Shown here piece by piece: positions 22,370 to 34,254 of a stretch of 64,000 bases of DNA. The translations under genes and the position numbers were made by a program. Below the pieces are notes generated by a model. The model was not told the origin of the DNA and made no database searches. It worked only from the letters and a program-made list of their open reading frames with translations. Origin of the DNA: Macrostomum hystrix (taxonomy: Eukaryota > Platyhelminthes > Macrostomidae); the NCBI GenBank assembly GCA_950097015.1, contig CATNEN010000002.1, positions 3,782,001 to 3,846,000 on the forward strand, in the 5' to 3' direction. The stretch's first letter is position 1. Every line of letters begins with the position of its first letter.

Positions 22370-24791
22370 ATGGGGTTACTCACAGTCTGCTCACTTACCT
22401 GGCCCATTCCTCAGCCTGTCGCACCAGCCGGAGCGCCTGTCCCCAGCCTGCCCCAGCGGCCCGGCCTCGTCTGGCAAGTCGGCGAGTTCGTTGAAGCCCA
22501 AGACGCCTGGGGCAACTGGACGCCGGCGAAGCTGCTGGCGGTCAGGCCGGACACGCAGTCGGTGCTGGTCCATTATCACAAATGGAGCGCCAAATTCGAC
22601 GAAGAAATCGACATGGCTAGCGACCGCCTCAGGCCGCTGAAAAAAACCGCCGTCGGCAACAAGCAGGCCGGCGCCGAAGCGACCGACGCTGCCGCCTTCA
22701 AGCCCGGCGATCTTGTGCTGGCCAAGTGGCGAGACACTCTCTGGTACCAGGCCCGGGTGGTGTCCGTGGACAGCAAAGGTCTCTACAGCCTGTTCTTCAC
22801 TCTGGACAGTTGGAAGGCTAAGGGATATCGGTAAGCGGCTGGGTCTGCTTGCGATCATAATCATGAGCATGACTATTATTGGTCATAGCTACGACTATAA
22901 TCACCTGTGACCAATATCACCTGTGACCAATTTCACCTGTGATCAGTATCACCTGTGATCAATATCACCTGTGACCAATATCACCTGTGACCAATTTCAC
23001 CTGTGATCAGTATCACCTGTGATCAATGTCACCTGTGACCAATTTCACCTGTGATCAGTATCACCTGTGACCAATTTCACCTGTGACCAAAAGCACGTAA
23101 CATTTGTATCATAATTAATGCCCATTCACAAAAGTAATTCGAATGGCAGTAACAATTCGTTAATAACAAAAAGGTAACGATCGAAACCCATTTGATGAAC
23201 TAGCAACTCGTATCTTGTAGTAACTTGTCATGAGTATGCTCAAAGTATGCTCAAACTGCTCCCCACATCTCGCCAGGGCCAGCCAGTTGAAGCCCTACAA
23301 TGAAGCCGAGGCCGAGGCCATCTTCGCTGCCCAATGGCCGACCACAGGCCCGTCCGAGATCAACTATGACCCCATGGTGCGCCGAATCCAGGAGAATTCC
23401 AGGCGCCGGCGCATGGAGAAACGCGGTGCCGATGGCAACGACAGCCGAGCCGAGGGTGGCACTCAGCAGCTGCTGAATTCCACCTGCCCGGAGTCGCTGC
23501 TGTCAGCTCAGCTGCACAGTCAGGAGGCTTCGCCCGGCCTTCTGTCGCAGTCGTTCAATGCAGCCGCCGCGGCCAAGACCAAAAAAACTGTCGATTCTCG
23601 TCGTAATCGACGTCGGCCAACGACTGGTAAAACTGAAGCCGCCGACAAGCAGCCGTCGCCAACGCCGCCACCGCAGACACCGCAGACACCGCAGCTGCCT
23701 CCGCTGAAGATGACTCTAAAGATTCCGCCGCCACCGCCCACGCCGCTGCCTCCGTCGGCTGACGGTCCGGAAGAGTCGCAGTCGGAATTTTCTTTGACCT
23801 TCGAAGAGTGCGCCGAAGATTCTGCGTCGCCTAAGCAGCAGCAGCAGCTGCAGCAGCAGCAGCAGCAAAGTCGCAAACGGCCTCCGTCTCCAGAAGTTCA
23901 AGAAGCCAGCACTCTGCCGAAATCAACGCCAACCGCCAAGCCTCCAGTGCCAGACTCCGGCTCCGACAATGACCAGCTTCCGCCGTCGAAACGATTCAAG
24001 CTTGACGATGCAGATTCGCATTGCGGTGGCAATGATGTTGATATGGACGATGCCAGCGGCGATGGACAGAATTTCGTTGCCGAAGCTGGCAGTTCGGCTA
24101 CAATGACCAGCGCTGCAGCTCTGCTGACTGCGGCTGATGCTGAGGCTGTGGAACAGTCAGTGGAACTTCCGCCTCCCCCGCCGCCCCCACCGCCGCCTAC
24201 CGAATCGCCAGGAGATGAACCGCAGCAGCAGTCGGAGCCGCGAGTGCCTAAGATGCGAGTCCGGCTACCCAAGCTGTCTGTGCCACCATTGGACAGATCC
24301 GCTTCCCTCTGCAGCCCCGCCCCCGCCTCCGCCTCCCTCGTCGGCCCGTCCTCGGCTGCCACCTCCACGCCGGGCTCCGAGGCGTGGGCTCCGCCGTCGG
24401 CTTCTTCGGCCGCCGCTGTCGACAAGCGGCGCTCGTTTGCCAACTTCGGAGCAGCCAGCCTCGGACGCAGCTTCAGCAGCAACAGCAGCAGCAGCAAGCG
24501 CAAGCTGTCAACTGAGCCCACAGTGCCAGCCCACTGGACCATCGAGACATTCGAATGCGACCAGTGCGGCAAGAGCTTCAGGAAGGAGAAACTGCTGGCC
24601 GATCATGTCAGATTTTATCATCGTCCAGGAGCTAAGTCTTCGGCGGCTGCCGCTGCTGCTGCAACCGCTGACTCCGCGTCATCGCCGCCGACAACCTCTC
24701 GACGCAGCGAAGCTGCAACAGCCGACGATTTGGAATCGCTGGTGTCCTCCAGCCGTGGCTGCGATCAGCAGGATTCATCAGATGTGGTCAG

Positions 24792-24846
<55 letters not shown>

Positions 24847-26497
24847 GCTCCGACTCGTCATCCGAAATCGTCAAAGTCCGCAGCAGCCGCAGCCGCCGCA
24901 GCTGCTGCCGCAGCCGCCGCCGCCGCCGAAGCTGCCGCGGCCGCTTCAAGCGTGGCTGTCGCCGACAAGCGTCGAGTTATTCACTGCCAGTGCGGCCGCA
25001 CAGACGAAGACGACATGATCCAGTGCGAGATCTGCCGAGCCTACCAGCACGCCAGGTGCGCCTCCAAGGCAGTGGACCTGCGCAGCATCCCGGATCTGTA
25101 CTACGTCTGCAACTACTGCCTGCACCCCAGGAAGGAGTTTAAATCGAGCCGGCGAACCTGGCATCACAAATGGCTGCGTCAGCCCAGCTCGGGGGCCCAG
25201 ACCTCACCGATGATGGACGTTGTCCGCCAGGTCATGGAGCTGTACGCTGTTATTCAGAAGGTGAGCAATTAACTGGGGCTGATTGGGATTATAATAGAAC
25301 CTAGATTGAAGATGGGATCATTGAAGAATAATGGATGGGATCATAGAGGAATAATAGATGGGATCATAGAGGAATAATAGATGGGATCATTGAGTAATAA
25401 TAGATGGGATCATAGAGGAATAATAGATGGGATCATTGAGGAATAATAGATAGGATCATAGATTAATCATATATAGGATCATAGATTAGTAATAGATGGA
25501 ATCATAGAGGAATAATAGATGGGATCATAGAGGAATAATAGATGGGATCATAAAGGAATAATAGATTGGATCATAGAGGAATAATAGATGGGATCAAAGA
25601 GTAATAATAGATGGAATCATAGAGGAATAATAGATGGGATCATAGAGGAATAATAGATGGGATCATAAAGGAATAATAGATTGAATCATAGAGGAATAAT
25701 AGATTGGATCATAGAGGAATAATAGATTGGATCAAAGAGTAATAATAGATGGGATCATAGAGGAATAATAGATGGGATCATAGTGGAAGAACTGCAAGCC
25801 ATGCTGCCGCAGTCACCTCACCCCTAATCGTCATACTGGCCTGCAGCTGAAGCGGTTGAACACCGACATTCACACCCGCCTCATTAAACTGGCTCCGGAT
25901 TTGGCTGACAAATCACCCGAAGAGATTCGTCAACTTTTGCACCTGCACAATCAGCGGCAGCAGCAGCAGCAGCAGCCGGGAACCGCTTCCTCGTCTTCCT
26001 CTTCAACAGGAGCTGCTTCGGCTTCGGCGAATGCCTGCCCCGCCGCGTTGCCGTCTGGTCGGAATCGCCTGGACTCCGTTGGCGAGCTGGCCGACTTCCT
26101 GCCCAGTCTCGAGTTGGACCAGCTCGAGAGCCTGCTCGGCGCTGCTGGCCCGGACGATGTCGGCGAGATTGGCAGCGTCCTGAGCCTCCCGCCTCCTCCG
26201 CCGCCACCGCCACCGCCGCCTCCGCCGCCTGCGCCAGTCTCGCATTATCATTCGCAGTCGTCGACTCTGACGCCTGGCGCTGTCGCCGAGGCCAACCAGC
26301 TAACCGCGCTTCTGTGCGCCCAGCAGGCCCTCAGTCACCTCCTCGCCGCCGTCACCGCCAAGATGGCCGAGCTGCGCGGCCGGCCCAGCTGCCGGTCTCT
26401 GGCCGACCGGACACCGCGGACACTGCGGCCTCGCCTGCCAGCATTGCGCAACAACCTCATCAAACTGCGGCGTCTGGCCGGACTGCCCAGGAAGTGA
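22370..26497 (+). CDS. PHF20-like: PHF20-like double-Tudor, C2H2 and PHD finger protein
   Basis: Exons: 22370-22830, 23277-25260 and 25847-26497; all junctions close in phase and give 1031 residues. PHF20/MBD-R2 proteins read methylated histones and belong to the MOF-NSL acetyltransferase complex. Two Tudor-like domains (about 36-91 and 110-160) match PHF20 in spacing and in the LRPL link. A C2H2 finger has C581, C584, H597 and H602. A PHD finger has C724, C726, C737, C740, H745, C748, C765 and C768. The intervening linker is disordered, rich in Pro, Gln (CAG tract 24794-24845) and Ala. The last exon holds more Gln and Pro runs and ends in a basic helix-like tail. No THAP or MBD domain is seen, unlike insect MBD-R2. 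The ATG at 22370 has a good context (gccATGg), but a good acceptor ends at 22414 in the same frame, so an upstream first exon is possible. The family call is confident; the start is not. Confidence 0.85.
22905..23090 (+). repeat. 16-bp minisatellite in PHF20-like intron 1
   Basis: About 11 units of cacctgtgaccaatat with tgatcag and tttc variants, starting about 70 nt after the Tudor exon donor at 22831. Each unit contains CACCTG, an E-box-type hexamer, probably by chance. Confidence 0.9.
25300..25790 (+). repeat. 23-bp minisatellite in PHF20-like intron 2
   Basis: About 21 units of gatcatagaggaataataga plus tgg, beginning about 40 nt after the donor at 25261. Confidence 0.93.
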
Positions 26498-26521
26498 ACA
26501 ATTCTTCGATCAGTGCACTTA

Positions 26522-26935
26522 TCTCTGATCCCAATTACCTTCCCTCTGATCCCCATAACCCTTCCTTCTGATCCCCATAACTTTTATCTCTGATCCCCAT
26601 AGCCCTTATCTCTGATCCCCATAACCTTCCCTCTGATCCCCATAACCTTCCCTCTGATCCCCATGACCTTCCCTCTGATCCCCATGACCTTCCCTCTGAT
26701 CCCCATGACCTTCCCTCTGATCCCCATAGCCCTTTTCTCTGATCCCGTAACTTTATCTCTGATCCCCATAACCCTTCCCTCTGATCCCCATAACCTTCCC
26801 TCCGATCCCCATTACCCCTATCTCTGATCTTTATTATCTTTCTCTCTGATCCCCATTACAACCATTACTAATCCCAATTACCTTCATCTGATCCCCATTA
26901 CAATAATCTCTGATACCTATTACCTTAATTACTCT
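26522..26935 (+). repeat. 21-bp minisatellite following the PHF20-like stop codon
   Basis: About 19 units of gatccccataaccttccctc plus t, with degenerate ends, begin about 25 nt after the stop codon. They therefore probably lie in the 3' UTR. No polyadenylation signal precedes them. Confidence 0.9.
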
Positions 26936-28336
26936 TCTCTTTTCCATGTTAAATTAATTTATAAACTTTTTTTCTATCGAAGGCACCTGGCCTATTTATG
27001 GCCTTAAAAATATTGGTTGAAAAATATATAAAACAACTTTTTGTTGTTTAGTCTGTGGCAGGTTTTTTATCCAAAGTGTGAGTTTTCCTTGTCATTTAGG
27101 TGTAACTTGAATGCAAAAAGTGGGTAAATGTAAATACATATAATCATTTTCGCAGTGCTGTCAATTGCATATTTTTCAATTAAATGTTTTTTTCGCGTCG
27201 CTATCAAGAAGCATTGATTTTTTAATTAAAAAATATTATTGCTTCTCAGTCCAGCAATTTTCCGGTCTTTTTCAACTCGAATTTTTTATTCCCGGAAAAC
27301 GTGTTTCTTCGCTTATATCCCAAAATCAGGCAAATTGGTGTAGAGACAAAGTGCCTATTTAGTAAAATTGGAGCTGCTAATAAAAAATTCTAAATCTAGT
27401 TTCTGTTAACTGGGCCAATTTGTGTATTCTAATCTACCATCCTGATTGTATGTTTCAGTGTTTATTGCAATTCTTTGAATTTTGAATATTCGCAACAAGG
27501 CAAGGCTGCAATCTAGCGTTAATTATTTGCTAGTTCCCTGCTCCAAATTTTCTATATCCAGTGAATTGCATCTCTCATTTTTTGTGTAATTTGTGAATTT
27601 CCTGTGTCTTGCGAGTTAAACATCTTTTGTAACATTATTTCCATGTAAAAAAAATTTTATCTGTAGCATGCAACTATAAAATATACACTCGTCCGAGGGC
27701 AAGGTTAAAATGTTATTTTGCTCGTTTTTACGTGGGATGAAAACGGTAATTAAAAAAATATGTTTCAACTATGACTTCTATGAATTTTTTACATCTTGTA
27801 TTTTAATCTAATGAAAACGGCAATGACGTCTTTTACTCAAGCAAGCTTTGGATTTTACTACCTCAAAGCAATTAAACGTATAAGCAGCACGTGACTTTGG
27901 TCAGCAATCTAAAATCATTTTATTCAAAAAAAGTTTGTTGATTTTACGGGTCCTTGTACTAATTGACTAATTACTAATACTAATACTAATACTGCTACTA
28001 TTTGACTAAACATCGTTGGTTCAGTTTTCAAACTTCAATATTTATTTAAAGATAGGTTGTTAATGACGACTACTCTTTATAGATTCATGGTAAAAGTGTT
28101 TCAAGGTCAAATTTTAATTAGCGTATACATAAAAATACTGCACAGAAGCAATAAAATTTTATTTTATCGTTTAATATTTTTAAGATAAGTATCACTTTGT
28201 TTTAATTTGAATGTGTTCGATACAGGTCTCCAGATTCAAATAAGTACAAACAAAACATTTTTTAGAAGTCTCAACTTTTTCCAACAAGTCCAACGATAAT
28301 AATCTTAAAAAATCGACGCTTGAATTGCTTGAAACA
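26936..28336. other. AT-rich intergenic region before TMEM59
   Basis: About 1.4 kb of AT-rich DNA. AATAAA at 27379-27384 could end the PHF20-like transcript. The 3' part must hold the TMEM59-like promoter and 5' UTR; no clear TATA element stands out. Confidence 0.4.
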
Positions 28337-30985
28337 ATGAAAATTCTTATTCTGACAGCAGTTTTTACTGTTCTGCTGCTCGGTGTGTCAGCTGAAGAGC
28401 ATCACAAGAGATGCTGCGCCTCTTGCAAAGCTAATTATCCGAATGCTCACCATCTTAAGCATGTAAGTGTCTTGTGTGTCTAGAAGAATAAAACAATTAT
28501 TTTTATATTGTGTTAATAGTGCTTACTATGTTTTGCTGTGTGACTATTTTATGTTTTACTAACAAAGCTAAGTAGCTAATTGAAATTTAAACTAGGCCTA
28601 CTCTTTCAAATCATGCTTGTTTTTATAGATTTTGTAGTATTTATGGTCTTTTTGGACATACTTTGGCCTTGCTTTGACCTGGTGTTGTGGTTTTATCTTT
28701 GTTTAGAATTTTTTGCAATGCCAAGCCATAGCTAATTTGCTAATAGTAGCTACACAAGTTCTACATTTGTAGATTTAAACACTATAAGGCTAGCACTATT
28801 AGGCCTATAAGTGTTCAATTATTTAAATAGTTTTTTTTCAGTAGTGTCCCTTTAAAAGTATTAGTTCCTGTATAAGTTGATGAATGATATGTGTTAACTA
28901 TGTTTTAGGAAATGTATGGAAACATGATTAATCAGATGTTTCATATTTTTTGGTAAGAATTCCTAAGAATAATAATTTATATATGTAATTTTAAGGTAAG
29001 ATAGCCCTAGCTATAATATAGGCATAGCTGTAGATATATATATATATATATTAGTAAAATAATCATTTATGTAATGATTATTAGATGTAATTACATTTTT
29101 TGTTTTGACAGTGTTCTTTTTTATCATTTTCAATAGAAAAAGCTGGGCTAATAATTCATTAATATGTTTTATATTAATAATGTTATTTTAGAGTTGCAGA
29201 TATGTGAGCAAATGTTTTTTGTTTTATATTAGGTAGCTAATTTCCTTTAAAATTTACAAAAGTTGTTATGTGTTTAGCTATATAAATTACAATCATAACC
29301 GCACTGATTTTGCTCAATTTGTTCAGTCGTGCTTGCATGGCTGTCGCCTGTACTCGATGATCTACCTGGCCCATGACAAGAGCATTGCCAGCACTGAGCT
29401 AACCAAAATGTGCTCCAAGTCCTGCCAGAGTGGACTCACTGGCACCACAAATCCACCAGACCTAACCAATGCCTGCAATGTTGGCTGTCGAGAGCAGGAG
29501 CAGGTGTTCAAGGAGCATGGAATGTCCGAGCACGGTGCCAAGATGTCTGTCATTCATGGCGTTGGCATTCTGCCAATCATGAAGTCGGATGCTCCATTCC
29601 ACCAGCGCATGCTCCAGCACATGCGTGAGATGCACAACCGCATGATCGAGGCGATGAAGAGTGCCAAGTATGCTGTGATTCAGCGCATCCAGATCAGAAT
29701 CCACTCGCTGCCTGCTGGACCAGATGGCAAGCCGCGCTACCAGGTTAGTATTTTTCCTCTCAGTTTACTAGCCGGGAGCTTCTAGCTTACCTCAATGAAC
29801 ATCAGACCGGCAGGTCGGGAGTTCGAGTCTCAGTCAGAGAAAAACCATTTATGCCCTTGAGGAATCACTTGGCTCTAAAATAAGATCTAGCATTAGCTGG
29901 ATTTATCTGTTTGTCTACTAGCCTTAAAATTTTAAACCGATATGTATCAAAATATTGTCTTTTTTAACCGATTTGTATCGAATTAAACGATTTCGTGTCG
30001 CCTCATTTTTCCAGGTGGAGATTCACCAGCACCGCATTCCGCTACCCTTCGGCCGCAACTTCTTCGGCCCCGCCACCGACGACGCCACCAAGGCCGACAA
30101 GCCCGGAGCCGCGCCTCCCCCGCCCCCGATGGGCCACCGTCCGCTTCTTGGCGGCGACGATCACGACATGATGCCGCACCACGGACCTCGCGGACACCAC
30201 GGCGAATTCGACGGACACCATCGCGGACCGCACGGCCATCAGCACCATCATGATCGCCACCACCCCCACGGACCGATGTACCGCGTGCGCCACTTCTTTA
30301 GCGACATGTCCGAGCCCGTCAAGACCGGCCTGCGTTGGTCCCTGCTGGCCATTCTTATCATCTCAGTGCTCTGCCTTGGCTGGCTCTGCTGCCGCGCCTG
30401 CCGCCGCATCGCCAGCGGCCAGCGCCAGCATCAGCCGCTGTCACTGACCAAGGCCTTCACCAAGAAGAAGGTGAGTTTGTTCACCATTCAAACTTCACCA
30501 TTCACCATTCTCAGTCACGTGATTCACCATATATAATCACGCAGTTCTCCATTCACAGTCCTGTGATTCACCATTCACAGTCATGTGATTCACCATTCAC
30601 AGTCATGTGATTCACCATTCACAGTCCTGTGATTCAGCATTTATAGTCATGTGATTCACCATTCACAGTCAACGTGATTCACCATTCACAGTCAACGTGA
30701 TTCACCATTCACAGTCATGTGATTCACCATTCACAGTCGTGTGATTCACCATTCACAGGCATGTGATTCAGAATTCCCAGCCACGTCATTCATATTTCCG
30801 TTTACCAGTTTTATCACACTCGCATTATTCACGACGTTTTGTTCGCCACCCCGTGATTTGCTTCGCAGCCGAGCGTCCAGTCGGGTGACATTTTCTACGT
30901 CGACGTGAGCGCCAAGAAGCCGCTGATTGAAGATGACAGCCTCGACGCCAGCTCGAAGGAGGAGACACAGAAGGATTCGGTTTGA
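28337..30985 (+). CDS. TMEM59: TMEM59-family type I membrane protein
   Basis: Exons: 28337-28462, 29327-29743, 30015-30470 and 30869-30985, all phase 0, giving 371 residues (human TMEM59 has 323). TMEM59 proteins sit in the Golgi and endosomes and affect glycoprotein trafficking, autophagy and Wnt receptor clustering. A signal peptide (1-19) precedes a cysteine-rich luminal region with the family pattern CxxxCRL, CxxxC and CxxxCxxQ (exon 2). A single membrane span lies at about 289-307, followed by CCRAC and a basic tail. A His-rich stretch (about 222-266; HHH, GHH, HHPHG) just before the span is not a usual family feature. The acidic tail lacks an obvious Y-x3-E-x4-Y-x2-L motif, which in the human protein binds ATG16L1. 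The first two introns carry no array. Confidence 0.85.
28463..29326 (+). other. TMEM59 intron 1, no tandem array
   Basis: An 864-nt AT-rich intron with only a short (TA)n run near 29035-29050. It contrasts with the array-filled introns of the neighbouring genes. Confidence 0.6.
29775..29900 (+). mobile_element. tRNA-derived SINE fragment in TMEM59 intron 2
   Basis: The segment around 29790-29855 resembles a tRNA: a diverged tagctta...caatg A-box region, then atcagaccggcaggtc and a T-arm-like gggagttcgagtctc. It is followed by a short unrelated tail. The D-arm is degenerate, so it is a SINE head or tRNA pseudogene and not a working tRNA. Confidence 0.5.
30478..30790 (+). repeat. 22-bp minisatellite in TMEM59 intron 3
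   Basis: About 14 somewhat diverged units of tcaccattcacagtcatgtg plus at, starting within 10 nt of the exon 3 donor at 30471. Units contain ccattcacag, resembling a 3' splice site. Confidence 0.9.
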
Positions 30986-31007
30986 ACAGATCTGAAGCCG
31001 ATTGATG

Positions 31008-31013
31008 AATAAA
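31008..31013 (+). terminator. polyadenylation signal of the TMEM59 gene
   Basis: AATAAA 22 nt after the TMEM59 stop codon; it would give a very short 3' UTR. Others may be used further on. Confidence 0.4.
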
Positions 31014-32588
31014 ATCAAGAAAAAAACAGTTGAGGAAGAAGAAAGAGTGAAAGTACTTGAAGAAGAAGTGATGGACTTTGTGGTTGAAACTTATTGACGA
31101 AGGCTGAAACGTTTTCTTTTTCCTCGAAGTTGCTGTGAGAAATCAGTTTTTAATCATCTTGTTTCTGAAGTGGTGATTTGTATAAACACTTTGTCTCTAC
31201 ATTATCACTGTTTTTTCTCTCATTATTTTTATTGTGTCTGTACAAAGAAATCGGATACTATTCCACCGTAAATTATTTTCTCTTTTTTTAACAAAAGTTA
31301 CATCCAATTTTCGTTATTTATTCGGTGTAGATTTTCCTAGCTTTTTGTTGCAAAACAACATTTTTGTTGCTGGTTTTTGTTTTGCTAAAATGTCTTTTTA
31401 GAAACACTTATATCAGCGTAAGAAGAAGATGGCTGTTTTCAGTCTATCGCTTTCGCGTTCTGTTGTCTTTTTCTCCAGCTAACTTTTAATGACGGTTTTT
31501 GTGTTTTGTTTTAAGAAAAGTGTGCTTTTTAGACTTTTCGTTTCTAGCTCTGTGCGGGGCCTTTAGAACGGTTGCTATGGAAACTGGTAGATACACGGAT
31601 ACAGATGTAGCTAGAATAGCTCTGCTTCCATGCCATTTTTCTCCCTATCTATCCCCTTCGACTTCAACAACTGGCTGTGGGGCAGATCCCGCAGTAAACC
31701 TGTCGCAATGGCAAAAATCAATACGACAATAGTTACCGGGTATGAGATATTAAGGCAGAGTGACTCAGCCAGGGCTGAACTGTACACTCCACCCACTGTA
31801 CACTCCACCCACTGTACTGTACTATAGGCCTATGCTCGCTATGGGCATAGCGGAACAAACTCCTACCTAAAGGGATCTTTTTTTCATCAGATCCTTGAGT
31901 TTGTGCACTTTAGTACCTACTCTGCTATGCTCCATCAACTGAAAGCCCTATGCTAATTCGTTTCAACCAGTGATTCTAGAGTCTGAAATTAAACTTTTTT
32001 TTTTAAAACGGAAAAATTAACACTCGCTTTTTTATTGGCATGTCTGCTCATGTTACCATGCCTGCACTATATAAGCTGACGCTTTGTACTACTGCCAGCC
32101 GAACTCTTCTATTTTATTTTTCTGCTACTAAGCAACTGTGTTTATTTAGCCAGCAGTATCAAATCTCTCTTATTTTTCCCAATTTTTTTCTTTCGTGTTT
32201 TTCTTCTCGTCCTAACTCGTAATAGTAAAACAAGTGAACTGAGAATTCGACCGCCCTAACAGCAGTTACAGCTCTTCAGTAAATATAAAATGCGCACTCA
32301 AGAAATCGCCACTTTAAAATATTTTTAAGCTCTGAAAAGCATCGCCCAATATCCTATTCCAAACATAATCGACAAGTTTTTGTTTTCTTGTGCTGCTTTT
32401 CTGCTATTTCTCCTAGCAAGGCTGTGGTCAATTTGTGAAAGTAACGTAAAATGTTTCTATTACTACTATGAGTAGAATAAGTGTGAAGAAATGTGAAAAT
32501 TCACAGGTTTTCCATTTGCGTTTTCTTTCAGCTCACTTCACTGATTTTGTAGGTTTTGCACTACTCTAGTCTGCAAGTCTCAGTGACA
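31014..32588. other. intergenic region between TMEM59 and NUDT2
   Basis: About 1.6 kb with no supported gene. A small duplication of tgtacactccaccca is seen near 31783-31815. Acceptor-like tttctttcag (ending 32531) and gattttgtag (ending 32552) shortly before the NUDT2 start suggest a non-coding 5' exon further upstream. Confidence 0.4.
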
Positions 32589-33819
32589 ATGACTTCAGCC
32601 CCTGTGGCCGCCTCAGGCATCGTTATCTACCGTACACTGGCAGCGGCAGCAGCTAACAGCCAGGCCATTGTGCAGTATCTACTGATGCACGCCTCCTATG
32701 AGAAGGGCCTGTGGACGCCACCCAAGGGTCACCAGGACCCCGGCGAAGATTTGAGACAGTGCGCCATCAGAGAGACTGAGGAGGAGTGCGGACTCAGGGA
32801 GGAAATTCACTTCAGACTGATTCCTGAGTTCTCACACTCAATTAGCTATTCGGCTTTCGGGTAAGGTCTCCTGCCCCATCTGCTCTTCAGGCTCCTGCCC
32901 CATCTGCTCTTCAGGCTCCTGCCCCATCTGCCCTTCAGGCTCCTGCCCCATCTGCCCTTCAGGCTCCTGTCCCATCTGACCTTCAGGCTCGTGCCCCATC
33001 TGCCCTTCAGGCTACTGCCCCATCTGCCCTTCAGGCTCCTGTCCCATCTGCCCTTCAGGCTCGTGCCCCATCTGACCTTCAGGCTCGTTGCCCCATCTAC
33101 CCTTCAGGCTCTGCCCTTCAGGCTCTGCCCTTCAGGCTCGTGCCCCATCTGTCCTTCAGGCTCGTGCCCCATCTGACCTTAGGCTCCTGCCCCATCTGCC
33201 CTTCAGGCTCCTGTCCATCTGACCTCCAGGCTCCTGCCCCATCTGCCCTTCAGGCTACTGCCCATCTGACCTTCAGGCTCGTGCCCTTCTGACCTTCTGG
33301 CTCATGCCCTATCTGCCCCTGAATCTATTTTGGATCTAACCTGAATCTGCGCTGAATCTAGCCTGAATCTACCCCGAAAGACTACCTGAATCTACACTGA
33401 ATCTATTCCGAAACTAACCTGAATCTACTCTAAAATCCTACCTGAGTCTCTCTGAAATCCTACATAAATCTACTCTGAAATCCTACATAAATCTACTCTG
33501 AAATCCTACATAAATCTACTCTGAAATCCTACTTGAATCTACCCTGAAATCCTACGAGAATCTTCCCTGAAATCCTACGAGAATCTTCCCTGAAATCCTA
33601 CGAGAATTTACCCACTTATGCTCCTTTAGCAAGCCAAAGAGTGTGACGTACTACCTGGGCGAGGTGTTAAGCCCGGACGTGCCAGTCAAGCTGTCGCATG
33701 AGCACAATGAGTTCGCCTGGTGCAGTCTGGACAAAGCCGTTGAACTAGTCCGCTTCAAGGAGACCGTCCAAGTGCTGCAGTTGGCCGATGAGTATATTCG
33801 GGCCAACACCGGAAAATAA
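32589..33819 (+). CDS. NUDT2: Ap4A hydrolase (Nudix, NUDT2 type)
   Basis: Two exons, 32589-32860 and 33630-33819, join in phase (GG/C) to give 153 residues; human NUDT2 has 147. The enzyme splits diadenosine tetraphosphate asymmetrically to ATP and AMP in the cytosol, limiting this stress nucleotide. The Nudix box is complete: G47, E53, R61, E62, E65, E66 and G68. The preceding WTPPKGH segment and the later KPKSVTYYL and LSHEH motifs are typical of animal NUDT2. The ATG at 32589 has A at -3; upstream in-frame codons lack ATG. A short Ala run (19-22) near the N terminus is an oddity in a loop. The identification is firm. Confidence 0.93.
32868..33320 (+). repeat. 24-bp minisatellite in NUDT2 intron
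   Basis: About 19 units of 24 bp beginning gctcctgccccatctgccc and ending ttcag, starting 7 nt after the donor at 32861. Each unit ends in a pyrimidine tract plus cag, a good match to a 3' splice site. Confidence 0.93.
33322..33610 (+). repeat. 23-bp minisatellite in NUDT2 intron
   Basis: About a dozen units of aatctactctgaaatcctac plus ata, more diverged at the left end, ending about 20 nt before the acceptor. Confidence 0.88.
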
Positions 33820-33910
33820 CATACAATGTTCCCGAGTTTATTCGTTTGTGCAGTAATTTTACTATAAACGGTATGTTTGTAACCTTTCGTATGAATAATA
33901 ATCTTGATTA

Positions 33911-33916
33911 AATAAA
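33911..33916 (+). terminator. polyadenylation signal of NUDT2
   Basis: AATAAA about 90 nt after the stop codon, in AT-rich sequence. Confidence 0.65.
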
Positions 33917-34254
33917 CTGGATTCAAACTGCATTTTTCGGCATGTATATGTCCGTGAAACTATTTTTTATTTAGAGAACAAAGGACAGTCCGCATCAGTT
34001 GCGTAAATAATGACTGCTCCCAAAATACACACCTTGCCGGGACGAAAAATGATCACTTTTATTATCTTGTCAATCAACAGTCTTTGGGTAGTAAAAATTA
34101 GTTTAAATCGTGTTTCTAAAACACGTAAAAACACGTAAATACATAAAAATGGTCTTGAAAATATGTCGTGGAAATTAACGCTCTTTGCGCATAAACTACT
34201 TTCAACACAATAATTACAAGTAGTATCTGCGGGATTTTGTTTACGTTTTTTTGT

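Noticed and set aside
23716-24572. Long antisense frames opposite the PHF20-like exon 3
   Set aside because: Shadows of GC-rich, Gln/Ala/Pro-coding sequence; the + frame has the Tudor, C2H2 and PHD domains.
29327-29380. Functional tRNA genes near T-arm-like sequences at 29.8, 34.3 and 37.5 kb
   Set aside because: No paired acceptor stem and degenerate D-arms; better explained as SINE heads.
30042-30293. Minus frame opposite TMEM59 exon 3
   Set aside because: Complement of the His-rich and Pro-rich codons; the + frame is confirmed by family match and phase.
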